DNA of 64,000 nucleotides, from contig NZ_CP091851.1 in assembly GCF_022059845.1 (NCBI RefSeq), positions 3,224,001-3,288,000 of the forward strand. Reading direction: 5' to 3'. The stretch's first letter is position 1. Every line of letters begins with the position of its first letter. Below, one piece after another: positions 35,321 through 43,999 of the stretch. A program made the translations under genes and the position numbers. Below the pieces are notes generated by a model that saw only the letters and a program-made list of their open reading frames with translations, had not been told where the DNA came from and ran no database searches. The stretch comes from Terrirubrum flagellatum (lineage in GTDB: Bacteria > Pseudomonadota > Alphaproteobacteria > Rhizobiales > Beijerinckiaceae).

Positions 35321-37225
35321 ATGGTCTCCGACGGCGTCACCGAAGCCATATGGCACTTCATCGGCTATCTCCGCCTTGATCTCGATTATTTGAGATCGCG
35401 CATTTCCTATACCGACGGCCCCCCGCTGAAGGCGCCGGACGACTACAAGGCTGTTCTGCCGAATTTCGACACGGACGCCGATCTTGATCCGTTCGACACC
35501 GCAAACAAGCCGCCGCCGCTGATGGCGTGGCCCGATCCTCTTCCGAATTTCGGGAAGGCCTTGAGCGCCCCGGGGCCGACGCCGCCCAAGAGCGTCAGCA
35601 TTCCCCACTCGCCCGATGAAGATTTTGTCAGGCCCGTCGGATCAGGCCTGTCGTCATCGGGCGGCGTCGCCGTCCATCATCACATCTCGGTCGCTTACGC
35701 CCCCGGCGGCGATCAAATCGAGTTGCAGATCAAGCAATACAACTTCATGGCCGACGACGATCGCCTGGTGATCACCGAAGGAACCGGCGTCAACGCCCTG
35801 CACAAGATCGATGTGGGCGCGCTTGAGGATATGCTCTCGAAAAGCTTCGACGCCATCCCTCCCGGCCTCACGCCGACAACAGCAAGCGACAAGGCCTTGA
35901 CCGAGTTCATTCAGGCGCGGGATGCAGACATCGCGGCTGGCGTCGAACATCCGGACGAGCCTTCGGCGAAACCCGGAATTTACATCAACGGCGCGCTGAC
36001 GCCGCCCGATGCGACGCTACCGGAATCCGTTCACAAGGATATGCCGGAGAATTTCGGGCACGGTCATGGGCAATGGGCTGATCTGGGTTCAAATCTCGCA
36101 TACAATATCGCCGCTCTGATCGATCTGACGGAGTCCGGCCGGTCGATGATCGTCGGCGGCTCCTATTTCCAGACCAACGCGCTGATCCAGACCAACGCCT
36201 TCATCGACCGCGACGATATCAGCGGCACCGGCGGAAACCATTCAAGCTCTCTCGAGTCTGGCGGCAACCGCGCCGACAATATCGCGGAGCTGCAGCAGAA
36301 TCCGGGAGTGTATACAGGCGTTCCCGCGTTCTTCGCCGGTCCCAACTGGAACGTCAAAGTGGTCGATGGCGACTTCTACGACGTGCGCACCGCGGTGCAG
36401 AAAAACTATCTCGCCGACAACGATCTCATCGTCCAGCAGAGCGCGATAAATCACTACGAGATCCATGCCGGCGACAACAAGATGTATAACTTCTTCGACA
36501 TGTCGGGCGGTTCGTTCAAATACGACCTGATCATCGTCGAAGGCAGCTATCACGGCGCCAATCTGATCTATCAGCATAATATCCTGCTCGACGATGATGT
36601 GGTGAAATCGGCCGCGGCCGACTCGGAGAACTCGCCGCAATCGATCATCACGGGCCAGAACCAGCTCACCAATATCGGCGTCTTCGCCAATTATGGCGGC
36701 GATCATTTCCAGCAGATATCGCAACCGATGCAGGATTTCATGGCGGCGCTGTCGCGCGGCGACACGACGCTCGACTGGAATTTCGGCCACTCCATCGCGT
36801 CTTCTGGCGGGACGTTCGATGTCCTCTATGTCAAGGGCGATTATTACGACATCAACGCGCTCTGGCAGATCAATGTCGTCTCCGACGTCGATACGCTGAT
36901 CCAGCTCATGCATGGCGAGCCCGGCGGCGACGCGTCACAAACCGCCATTACCGGCAACAATCAGCTCACCAACGAAGCGATCATCGTGCATGTTGGCCCG
37001 ACAGACGCTTATGTCGGCGGCCAACACTACACGGACACCGTGCTTGTGCAGGCCAATCTCGTCGCGACCGACCAGGACGCCGTCCATTACGGCGACACGC
37101 AAGCGCTCATTCCCGAAGTCATCGCTTTCGTCGGCAATGCCGACGCGGATTGTCCGCCAGATCAAATCGCCCACCCCGCCGCGGCGAGCAGCGGCGGCGA
37201 CGTGATGGGCGGGGTCCTTCATTGA
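35321..37225 (+). CDS. Large repeat protein, predicted type I secretion substrate
   Basis: 634 aa, acidic, no signal peptide. The N-terminal 130 residues are Pro/Asp-rich and lack repeats; V..HHHISVAYAPGG follows. From residue 256 to 586, five units alternate two motifs: GxNxxxN (256-264, 314-322, 384-392, 445-453, 545-553) and QxN-x-hydrophobic-x-DxD (290-298, 360-368, 418-426, 516-524, and 577-586 with one extra residue). A further QYNFMADDD lies at 139-147. Each second motif is preceded by a strand with V-x-G-(S/D/Q)-aromatic. DxD pairs could bind Ca2+. The tail is Gly/Ser/Ala-rich. A GGAGAGAAGC site precedes the ATG. It precedes the T1SS exporter gene by 73 bp. Confidence 0.75.
   Translation: MVSDGVTEAIWHFIGYLRLDLDYLRSRISYTDGPPLKAPDDYKAVLPNFDTDADLDPFDTANKPPPLMAWPDPLPNFGKALSAPGPTPPKSVSIPHSPDEDFVRPVGSGLSSSGGVAVHHHISVAYAPGGDQIELQIKQYNFMADDDRLVITEGTGVNALHKIDVGALEDMLSKSFDAIPPGLTPTTASDKALTEFIQARDADIAAGVEHPDEPSAKPGIYINGALTPPDATLPESVHKDMPENFGHGHGQWADLGSNLAYNIAALIDLTESGRSMIVGGSYFQTNALIQTNAFIDRDDISGTGGNHSSSLESGGNRADNIAELQQNPGVYTGVPAFFAGPNWNVKVVDGDFYDVRTAVQKNYLADNDLIVQQSAINHYEIHAGDNKMYNFFDMSGGSFKYDLIIVEGSYHGANLIYQHNILLDDDVVKSAAADSENSPQSIITGQNQLTNIGVFANYGGDHFQQISQPMQDFMAALSRGDTTLDWNFGHSIASSGGTFDVLYVKGDYYDINALWQINVVSDVDTLIQLMHGEPGGDASQTAITGNNQLTNEAIIVHVGPTDAYVGGQHYTDTVLVQANLVATDQDAVHYGDTQALIPEVIAFVGNADADCPPDQIAHPAAASSGGDVMGGVLH
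36086..37078 (+). repeat. Five-unit protein repeat region in the T1SS-linked large protein
   Basis: This segment encodes residues 256-586. The units are 58-100 residues apart, too divergent at DNA level to look like a recent duplication, yet fixed in motif order (GxNxxxN, then QxN-x-hydrophobic-x-DxD). This pattern suggests an old beta-solenoid or fibre repeat under protein-level selection. Confidence 0.7.
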
Positions 37226-37298
37226 TGAACGACAGCGTTTGAATGTGTGAGTTGCGTTGAAGGGGGAGGTCCCGCGCCAGAAAGCCGGGACGAGAGGG

Positions 37299-39581
37299 AT
37301 GGAAAACAGCGATGGCAGGCGTCCGCCGCCTGACGCGAATTCATCGACTGGCGAAACAGCGTCCTGTCAGGGATCGAGCGAAAAGCGCGATCCCCTCCTC
37401 TCGCTGACGAAACGATTGCGCGATCTCGACGCCGAAGTGCGACAGGCGGCTACCGAAAGCTGTCTCGGCCCAACGGCCAGCGACCCACTGAAGGCGCAAT
37501 CACGCGTAGAGGAAGCCGAACAGCATCGAACCGCGACAGTGGTCGAATTCGAGCCCGCGGCGCAGCGCGCGCGCGGCGCAGCCAGGAGCTGCGAACCGCC
37601 TTCGGCTGACGTCAAACCAGCGAATGATCGCGACGCGAACGCTAACGCGGCGAACTCGCCGATGTCGGTCGCTGCGGCCGAAAGCGCGACCTCGCCGCGC
37701 GCCGACGCGACTGGAACCGCTCTCGCAGATCCTGCCGCGAAAGGCGCTTCAAACGACGTTCCCGCGCTCGACCAGCGCGGCGGCCGCCATGGCGGCGGCG
37801 GATCACATGGCGGCGGCGGCAGAGGCGACGGAGGACCGCCGCTGCAGAAGCGCGCCAGCGACATGGAATTCAGGGATGTGCTGGGAAGAGGGCTCGCCTC
37901 CAGTCGGCGAAACCTGATCACCGTCGGCGTCTTCTCCATAGGCGTCAATCTGCTGGTGCTGGCGATTCCGATCTTCCTCTTCCAGATGTCGGATCGCGTT
38001 CTCGCCAGCCGCAGCGTCGATACGCTGATCATGCTGGTCGCAATCGTGGTGATCGCGATCGCGGGTCATGTGCTGCTCGATGTGATGCGGCGCGTTATTC
38101 TCACCCGCATCGCCGTCGAGACGGAGACCAAGCTCGGCGCGCCGGTGCTCAGCGCGGCGGCCAAGGCGGCGCAAACCGGTTCGAGCAGGGAATTCCAGAC
38201 GCTCGCCGATCTTCAACAGGTGCGCGCTTTTCTCACCGGACCGACGCTGCTCACCATGTTCGATGCGCCGGTCGCGCCAGTCTATCTCCTCGTCGTCTAT
38301 ATGATCCATCCACATCTCGGGCTGATTTTGACGGCATCGGGGTTGGCGCTGATTGGCCTCGCCTTTCTCAACCAGCGCGTCACCGCCATGCCGTTCACGC
38401 GCGCGATGGCATTCGGCACGCGCGCCAATCAGCAGGCGGAGGCGATGGCGCGCAACGCGCAGATCATCAACGCCATGGGCATGATTCCGGAAGGCGTACA
38501 GGTCTGGGGGCGCGAGACCGCGGAATCGCTCAAAGCCCAGGTCGAGGGGCAGGACCTCAATGTCCTGATGACGGGCCTGTCGAAATTCGCGCGCCTTTGC
38601 ACACAGATCTGCATTCTCGGTTGGGGCGCCTATCTCGCCATCGAGAGTCAACTTACCGGCGGCATGATCATCGCGGCGTCCATCGTTGGCAGCCGCGCGC
38701 TGTCGCCGCTAGAGGGAACCATCGAAGGATGGCGCAGCTTCGTCCATGCGCGCTCGGCTTATGCGCGCGTGAAATCGCTGCTCCTGAGCTCGCCGCTCAA
38801 TCTCGACCGTTTACGGCTGCCGCGCCCGCAGGGGCGGCTCACTGTCGAGCGCATCCTTTATGTGCCGCCGCCGAACAAGAAAGTGATCCTGAACGGCATC
38901 ACCTTCCAGCTCGAGCCCGGCGAGTCGCTTGGCGTCGTCGGCGCATCCGGCACCGGCAAGACCATGCTCGCGCGCATGCTCGTCGGGTCGATCATCCCGA
39001 CAGCAGGCAATGTCAGGCTCGACATGATGGATCTGCGAAACTGGGATCCGCGCCAGTTCGGTGAAAGCGTCGGCTATCTCCCGCAGGACGTTCAGCTCTT
39101 TCCGGCGACGATCAAGGCGAACATCGCGCGCATGCGCGACGACGCCCTCGACGCCGACGTGTTCGAAGCGGCCGAAGCCGCAGACGTCCACGAGATGATC
39201 TCAGAGTTCGCACAAGGGTATGAGACCGTCATCTCGATGGACGGCAGCCCCTTGTCCGGCGGTCAGCGGCAGCGGATCGGGCTCGCCCGCGCCTTTTTCG
39301 GCAATCCCCGTCTCATCGTGCTCGACGAGCCGAACGCCAATCTCGACGCGCGCGGCGAGCGTGCGTTGGCGAAAGCGCTTCGTCACGCCAAAACAAAGAA
39401 TACGACCATCGTGGCGATCACGCAGCGCCCGTCGCTGCTAAAGAGCGTCGACAAGATCATGATCCTGCAGAACGGCGCCGTGCAGGCGCTCGGCAAGCGC
39501 GACGACCTCATCCCGGTCATCACCGGCTCCAAACCTCTCAAGGGATGGGGCGGCGATGACCGTCCGTTCACCGACGCTTGA
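37299..39581 (+). CDS. Type I secretion ABC transporter (PrtD/HlyB-like), ATPase plus permease
   Basis: 760-aa inner-membrane exporter. Residues 1-185 are a disordered, Ala/Asp-rich lead ending in a Gly/His-rich stretch (GGRHGGGGSHGGGGRGDGG), longer than in typical PrtD. Six membrane spans lie at about 200-470 (VFSIGVNLLVLAIPIFLFQMSDRVL and on). The ATPase has Walker A GASGTGKT (548-555), LSGGQRQR (652-659) and Walker B with E677. The H-loop reads AITQRPSLL, so the usual His is Gln709. ATG 37299 follows GAGAGGG closely; a TTG 42 bp upstream is in frame. It is followed by HlyD after 31 bp. Confidence 0.88.
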   Translation: MENSDGRRPPPDANSSTGETASCQGSSEKRDPLLSLTKRLRDLDAEVRQAATESCLGPTASDPLKAQSRVEEAEQHRTATVVEFEPAAQRARGAARSCEPPSADVKPANDRDANANAANSPMSVAAAESATSPRADATGTALADPAAKGASNDVPALDQRGGRHGGGGSHGGGGRGDGGPPLQKRASDMEFRDVLGRGLASSRRNLITVGVFSIGVNLLVLAIPIFLFQMSDRVLASRSVDTLIMLVAIVVIAIAGHVLLDVMRRVILTRIAVETETKLGAPVLSAAAKAAQTGSSREFQTLADLQQVRAFLTGPTLLTMFDAPVAPVYLLVVYMIHPHLGLILTASGLALIGLAFLNQRVTAMPFTRAMAFGTRANQQAEAMARNAQIINAMGMIPEGVQVWGRETAESLKAQVEGQDLNVLMTGLSKFARLCTQICILGWGAYLAIESQLTGGMIIAASIVGSRALSPLEGTIEGWRSFVHARSAYARVKSLLLSSPLNLDRLRLPRPQGRLTVERILYVPPPNKKVILNGITFQLEPGESLGVVGASGTGKTMLARMLVGSIIPTAGNVRLDMMDLRNWDPRQFGESVGYLPQDVQLFPATIKANIARMRDDALDADVFEAAEAADVHEMISEFAQGYETVISMDGSPLSGGQRQRIGLARAFFGNPRLIVLDEPNANLDARGERALAKALRHAKTKNTTIVAITQRPSLLKSVDKIMILQNGAVQALGKRDDLIPVITGSKPLKGWGGDDRPFTDA

Positions 39582-39612
39582 AAATGAAATGATCTGAACG
39601 GGGATTGGCGCG

Positions 39613-40956
39613 ATGGCGACTGAAGCAGCAGCGGAACAGCCCTGGTATTCCGCCGTTCCGCGTTCGACGCGCGGCGCGACCGTTTTCGGATTCTCCGTGA
39701 TAGCATTCACGGTGCTTGGCTTCGGCGTGTGGGGGAACACCGCGCCGATCGCCGGAGCGGTCGTGGCGAACGGCGTCTTCGTCGCGACCGGCGAGAACAA
39801 GATCATTCAGCATCTCGAAGGCGGCGTGATCCGTTCGATCGAGGTGCATGAGGGCGACGTCGTCGAGGTCGGGCAACCGCTGATCTATCTCGACGAGACG
39901 GCGCCGCGGGCCGAACTCAGGCGGCTCTATCTCAGAAGCATGCGTCTGGCGGCGATGGATCAGCGCCTGCAGGCGGAAACCCGCGAAGACGAGCAATTGC
40001 GGTTCACGCCCGATTTCATCGCCGCCGCCAGAGACGGAGAAGTGGCGGAAATTCTCGCAAGCCAGAGACTGACTTTCGAAGCGCGCCAGAACAGCAAGGC
40101 AAACGAAATCTCAACGATCCAGGAGGGCATTAATGCGCTCAAGGAGCGCATCGAGGGTTCGAAGACGCAACTGGAAGGCACCTATCGTCAGATTGCGCTT
40201 CTTCAGGAGGAGATCGACGGAAAATCGCCGCTCGTCAAAGCGGGGCTGCTGCGCAAGCCGGAGCTGCTCCAGCTCATGCGCGCGCACGCCAATTTGCAGG
40301 GCGAGGTCGGCCGCCTCAAGGGCGAACTCGGCGACGCCAAGGAGCGCATCTCGCGTTCGAACGAACAGATCGCCGGCGTGCGTCGCGCCGCCGTCAAGAC
40401 CGCGGTCGAGCAGCTTCATGAGATCAGGGGCGAGCACGCCGATGTGCGCGAGCGCATGCTCGCAGCGAAGGGCGTGCTGGAGCGCGTGAAGATCGCCGCG
40501 CCGGTGCGCGGCGTCGTGGTGAAGCTGCGCTATCATACCAGCAGCGGCGTGATCGAACCCGGCAAGAACATCATGGAGCTCCTTCCTCTTCAGGCCGAGC
40601 TCCTGATCGAGGCGCGCGTGCGGCCTGCGGACATCGACAATGTCAAGCGCGGCCAGCACGCCATGGTTCGCCTCACCGCGCTGAGCCAGCGCGTGACGCC
40701 GATGATAGAAGGAGAAGTCGTCTATCTCTCGGCGGATGCGCTCGCCGACGAGCGGAAGACGCCCCAGCCCAGCACCGGCGACATCTATCTCGCGCGCGTG
40801 AGACTCAATCCGGATTCGCTGCACGCCGTTTCAGGCTTCACGCCGACGCCAGGCATGCCGGCCGAAGTCTATATCAAGACCGCCGAGCGCACCTTCTTTC
40901 AATATCTGATGAGGCCGATCGAGGACAGCATGACGCGCGCATTTCGCGAGCGGTGA
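39613..40956 (+). CDS. HlyD family type I secretion membrane fusion protein (PrtE type)
   Basis: 447-aa periplasmic adaptor linking the inner-membrane exporter to an outer-membrane TolC-like channel. It has one N-terminal membrane span (FSVIAFTVLGFGVWGNTAPIAGAVVA), a biotinyl-lipoyl half-motif (HLEGGVIRSIEVHEGDVVEVGQPLIYLDE), a long coiled coil (about 95-285) and the second lipoyl half and beta-barrel. AACGGGGATTGG precedes the ATG. The stop overlaps the GNAT-TPR start (GTGA). No TolC gene lies in the window. Confidence 0.92.
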   Translation: MATEAAAEQPWYSAVPRSTRGATVFGFSVIAFTVLGFGVWGNTAPIAGAVVANGVFVATGENKIIQHLEGGVIRSIEVHEGDVVEVGQPLIYLDETAPRAELRRLYLRSMRLAAMDQRLQAETREDEQLRFTPDFIAAARDGEVAEILASQRLTFEARQNSKANEISTIQEGINALKERIEGSKTQLEGTYRQIALLQEEIDGKSPLVKAGLLRKPELLQLMRAHANLQGEVGRLKGELGDAKERISRSNEQIAGVRRAAVKTAVEQLHEIRGEHADVRERMLAAKGVLERVKIAAPVRGVVVKLRYHTSSGVIEPGKNIMELLPLQAELLIEARVRPADIDNVKRGQHAMVRLTALSQRVTPMIEGEVVYLSADALADERKTPQPSTGDIYLARVRLNPDSLHAVSGFTPTPGMPAEVYIKTAERTFFQYLMRPIEDSMTRAFRER

Positions 40957-42554
40957 TTGAGTCGCATGAGCGAATAAAGGAGAGACATGTGCAGGTCGAC
41001 GTGATCAGCGACAGAACGGCGCTCGAACATTTGAAGCCCGCTTGGGAGAGCATCTACGCGGCGGATCCCGAGGCGCATTTCTTTCTGTCGTGGACATGGA
41101 TGGCGCAATATTTGCCGACGCTCGAAGATCGCTGGTTCATCCTGGCGGCGCGGCCCGAACGTGAAGGAGCGGGCTACGCCGCGCTCTTTCCCCTGCGCAT
41201 CAGCACCGGTGGAAAGGAAGGGCTCTTTCATAACGAGATCAACATGGCGGGGAATTACGCCGCCGATTACACCGGCTTCATCTGCCTGCCATCGGCCTGT
41301 TTCGAGGCGGCGGCAGCTTTTGCGAAGCGCATCAGGGAGATGCGCTGGAGCCGCTTCAAGGCCGACTTCATCCGCGCCGGCGATCGGCGGTTCGACGCAT
41401 TTTTTTCCCATTTCGTCGATCGAGAGTTGCGCATGTCGACAGAGACGCGCGTCAATGTCGACGACAATGTCGACAATTGCATCTGCCCGATGGTGCGACT
41501 TCCGGAAGCATGGGACGCCTATCTCGAGACGCTGAGCTCGAACACGCGCCCGAAGCTCAGGCGTTTCCTGAAGATGATTGATCGTGGCGAGCTGCGTGTG
41601 ACGCATGCAGATGAATCAACCATCGCGCGCGATGTCGACAGGTTGCTTGATCTCTGGAAAGCGAGATGGGGCGATCGCAAAGGCGACCGGCTCGACGCTA
41701 TCCTCACCTCGAACCGGCGCGTGCTCGGTCAATGCCTCAGGGACGGCGCGCTCTTCATGCCCGTGCTCTGGGCCGGCGACCGCGCGGTCGGCGCGCTCGC
41801 AATCCTGCTCGATCGCGTGAAGAAGACGATGCTCTTCTATATCAGCGGTCGCGACGACAGCTTCACCAGTCCGCCGCCGGGCTTCGTCCTGCACGCCTAT
41901 GCGATCCACCACGCGATCGCCGAGGGCTTCACGAGCTATGACTTTCTGCGCGGCGACGAGCCCTACAAGTATATGTTCGGGGCCGAGAACAAATTCATCA
42001 AATGCGTGATCGTCTCGACGCGCAACGGCCGCAACCTCGGCGACAGGCTCGAGCCGCGGACGATTCCTTTCGTTCTCTCGCGAGCCACAAATCTTCATCA
42101 GAAAGGGAGCCTGGTCGAAGCGATGCGCGCCTACAGGCAGATTCTGCACACGGACCCCAACCATGCCGAGACATTATTTCGCGGCGGTCAATTGCTGACG
42201 GTCAAGCGCGATTTCGCCGGCGCGCGCAGCTTCTTCAAGCAGCTTCTCCACATCAGGCCGGACTCGGCCAAGGCCTGGCTGCATTATGGCAAGTCCTGCG
42301 AGGCGCTCGGCAAGCTCAAGGCGGCTGCGGCGGCTTACGCCGAGGCCGCGCGGATCGAACCGAAGTTGGAGGAGGCGCGAATCGCGCTGGATGAGTTAAT
42401 GAAGCACGCGCCCCATACGGCTGGCTCCCATACGGGCGAAAGTCGCATCTCAAGGAAAAACAACGCGCCGTCCGGACAGATATGGCGGAGCCGCGTGCGG
42501 CCGTCCTCTCAGTTACAGGAGGGGAATGCGACCAACCTCTTCGCTGCCAAATGA
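40953..42554 (+). CDS. GNAT-fold acetyltransferase (BcsL/CelD-like) with C-terminal TPR repeats
   Basis: 533 aa, starting at GTG 40953 on the GTGA overlap with HlyD. The GNAT-type domain is about 15-360 with the Acetyltransf_6/FemAB-like arrangement (LKPAWESIYAADPEAHFFLSWTWM at the N side; SYDFLRGDEPYKYMFGAENKFIK at the C side). Residues about 375-480 form three TPR units (LHQKGSLVEAMRAYRQILHTDPNHAETL; FFKQLLHIRPDSAKAWLHYG; AYAEAARIEPKLEEARIAL). The operon place with an exporter and repeat substrates suggests it modifies the substrates before export, as HlyC does for HlyA, but this is inference. Confidence 0.78.
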   Translation: MIESHERIKERHVQVDVISDRTALEHLKPAWESIYAADPEAHFFLSWTWMAQYLPTLEDRWFILAARPEREGAGYAALFPLRISTGGKEGLFHNEINMAGNYAADYTGFICLPSACFEAAAAFAKRIREMRWSRFKADFIRAGDRRFDAFFSHFVDRELRMSTETRVNVDDNVDNCICPMVRLPEAWDAYLETLSSNTRPKLRRFLKMIDRGELRVTHADESTIARDVDRLLDLWKARWGDRKGDRLDAILTSNRRVLGQCLRDGALFMPVLWAGDRAVGALAILLDRVKKTMLFYISGRDDSFTSPPPGFVLHAYAIHHAIAEGFTSYDFLRGDEPYKYMFGAENKFIKCVIVSTRNGRNLGDRLEPRTIPFVLSRATNLHQKGSLVEAMRAYRQILHTDPNHAETLFRGGQLLTVKRDFAGARSFFKQLLHIRPDSAKAWLHYGKSCEALGKLKAAAAAYAEAARIEPKLEEARIALDELMKHAPHTAGSHTGESRISRKNNAPSGQIWRSRVRPSSQLQEGNATNLFAAK

Positions 42555-42717
42555 GCGAGCCGATCTCGGGCGGATGCCGCGATGGCTGCTACTCAAGGCG
42601 GCGCTCGCGCACCATGAGATAGCTGCCGACAAGCTCTTCCAGATCCTCAAGCCGATCGGGACAAGCCATCACTTTAAAACGAGCGGGGCCGAGAGCGAAG
42701 GGCGATCATCTCGCGCT

Positions 42718-43725
42718 TCAGATGAAAGGACGGCGATCAAGCACCAGCTTCAAGGGTCTGTTTGTCACGACAAGGCCCGGAAGGGCCTGCTGCAATTCGG
42801 CGAAGGCGCAGAGATTGCCGAACAACAGATGCAGATCATTCAACCCATCGTCCGTTTTGGGATCAAGCGACTGCGTGTAGTCCGCCAATCGCCGGCCCAT
42901 CGCCTCGATCGCACGGCGACTTTCCTCGAAACGGTGGTTGCACTGCCGCAAGCTGCGATTCATGCAGTAGAACCAGTCGATTTCCGCAAAGCCGATGCGC
43001 TCGCCCAGCGGAAACTGACGCTCCTCCGCCATCGCCAGACAGGCGTCGATCAGCTTCTCGGGATAGCGAAGCGGACGTCGGCCAAACTGCATGTTGAAGA
43101 GATAATGAAACGTCCCGGCCATGTGCGGCACCATCGTCGTGACGCCGCTATGGGTCACGCGCGGAAGATCGCGGCCTGCGAGCAAGCCGGTCGCCGGATC
43201 AGTGTTATCCCAGAGCCAGCTGAAATAGGCATCCTGCCAGCCGAGATCGACTTCTTCGGCAATGACAAGCGCAGCGTAGAGGCCAGCGCCACGGTGGGAT
43301 TCGCGCCAGGGATTTCCATGCCAGTCGAGTTCGCTGAGAAAGCGACGCAACGCATCGTGATCGCGATAGGCGTGGAGACCCGTGAGCGGATAGGCGGCCG
43401 GCGCGTCGAACAGCTCCAGCGCCGCGACGCAATGCGCCGTGGTATGGATCGTATGATGCGTCGGCTCCTCGAACAGCCCGCTCTGCGGGTTCTGGAGCGA
43501 GCGCAGCGCCGCCACCCAACGCTCGCGCGTCGCGGAATCGCCGGGAAAGCGGCCAATCATATAGAGAATGTTCGCCGCATCGGCGCATCCGTAAGGATTG
43601 ATCCCAAGGTCTCGCGTTTCGCCCGCGTCCTGCCAGTTCCAGCGCCGATAGGCGCCGGTTTCGATTGCGTGGTTCGCGACGATCGCTTCGGCGCGATCAA
43701 TGAAGTTCCGGAGATCGATGGCCAT
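42718..43725 (-). CDS. Alpha/alpha-toroid (terpenoid cyclase/protein prenyltransferase-like) hypothetical protein
   Basis: 335-aa cytoplasmic protein of helical hairpin repeats. GINPYGCADAANILYMIGRF, HHTIHTTAHCVAALELFDA and HRGAGLYAALVIAEE are the recurrent toroid helices; His/Asp pairs could sit at the centre, as in glycoside-hydrolase-like or lyase toroids. No signal peptide. It lies antisense to the preceding T1SS operon end and is followed upstream by the CGCAATTTGCG site shared with the LacI region, so it belongs to the sugar operon regulon. Its reaction is not deducible; epimerase or hydrolase of sugars is possible. Confidence 0.65.
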   Translation of the reverse strand: MAIDLRNFIDRAEAIVANHAIETGAYRRWNWQDAGETRDLGINPYGCADAANILYMIGRFPGDSATRERWVAALRSLQNPQSGLFEEPTHHTIHTTAHCVAALELFDAPAAYPLTGLHAYRDHDALRRFLSELDWHGNPWRESHRGAGLYAALVIAEEVDLGWQDAYFSWLWDNTDPATGLLAGRDLPRVTHSGVTTMVPHMAGTFHYLFNMQFGRRPLRYPEKLIDACLAMAEERQFPLGERIGFAEIDWFYCMNRSLRQCNHRFEESRRAIEAMGRRLADYTQSLDPKTDDGLNDLHLLFGNLCAFAELQQALPGLVVTNRPLKLVLDRRPFI

Positions 43726-43757
43726 CGGATTCGCCTATGCGCGTCCGCTGACGTCTA

Positions 43758-43768
43758 CGCAATTTGCG
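43758..43768. promoter_or_regulatory. LacI-type operator candidate CGCAATTTGCG
   Basis: A perfect 5-1-5 palindrome 33 bp upstream of the toroid-protein start. The same core (CGCAATTTGTG, 10 of 11 bases) appears upstream of the lacI-type gene at 48217-48227. Confidence 0.55.
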
Positions 43769-43898
43769 GAGCCGAGGCTATGCCGACAGCGCCTTCGTGG
43801 TCTGCCTTCGCGACATAAGGTCCTATTTCTCCTTTATTTTCAATGCGAAGGCGCATGCAAGCATGCATTGCGCGCCGATCCTGACGAATCCCTGCTCT

Positions 43899-43932
43899 GC
43901 AAATTTGCGAAATTTTAGAAAATTGCGAAATT
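43899..43932. promoter_or_regulatory. Operator-like repeats upstream of the sugar binding-protein gene
   Basis: GCAAATTTGC (43899-43908) is a perfect palindrome. TTGCGAAATT occurs twice as a direct repeat (43905-43914 and 43923-43932), 18 bp apart. They lie 68-100 bp before the ATG at 44000 and resemble the lacI-region sites. The gap as a whole (43726-43999) holds no gene. Confidence 0.45.
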
Positions 43933-43999
43933 CGCTTGACCTGGCCTTCGCGCCACGCGAGGCTTGCGGATCAAAAAGAATACGGAACGGGAGGCCACG

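Noticed and set aside
35321-37225. RTX toxin or haemolysin reading for the large cargo
   Set aside because: The GGxGxDxUx nonapeptide repeats that define RTX proteins are absent.
42526-43818. 430-codon plus frame opposite the toroid gene
   Set aside because: No recognisable domain, and the minus frame has a consistent toroid pattern and an upstream operator.
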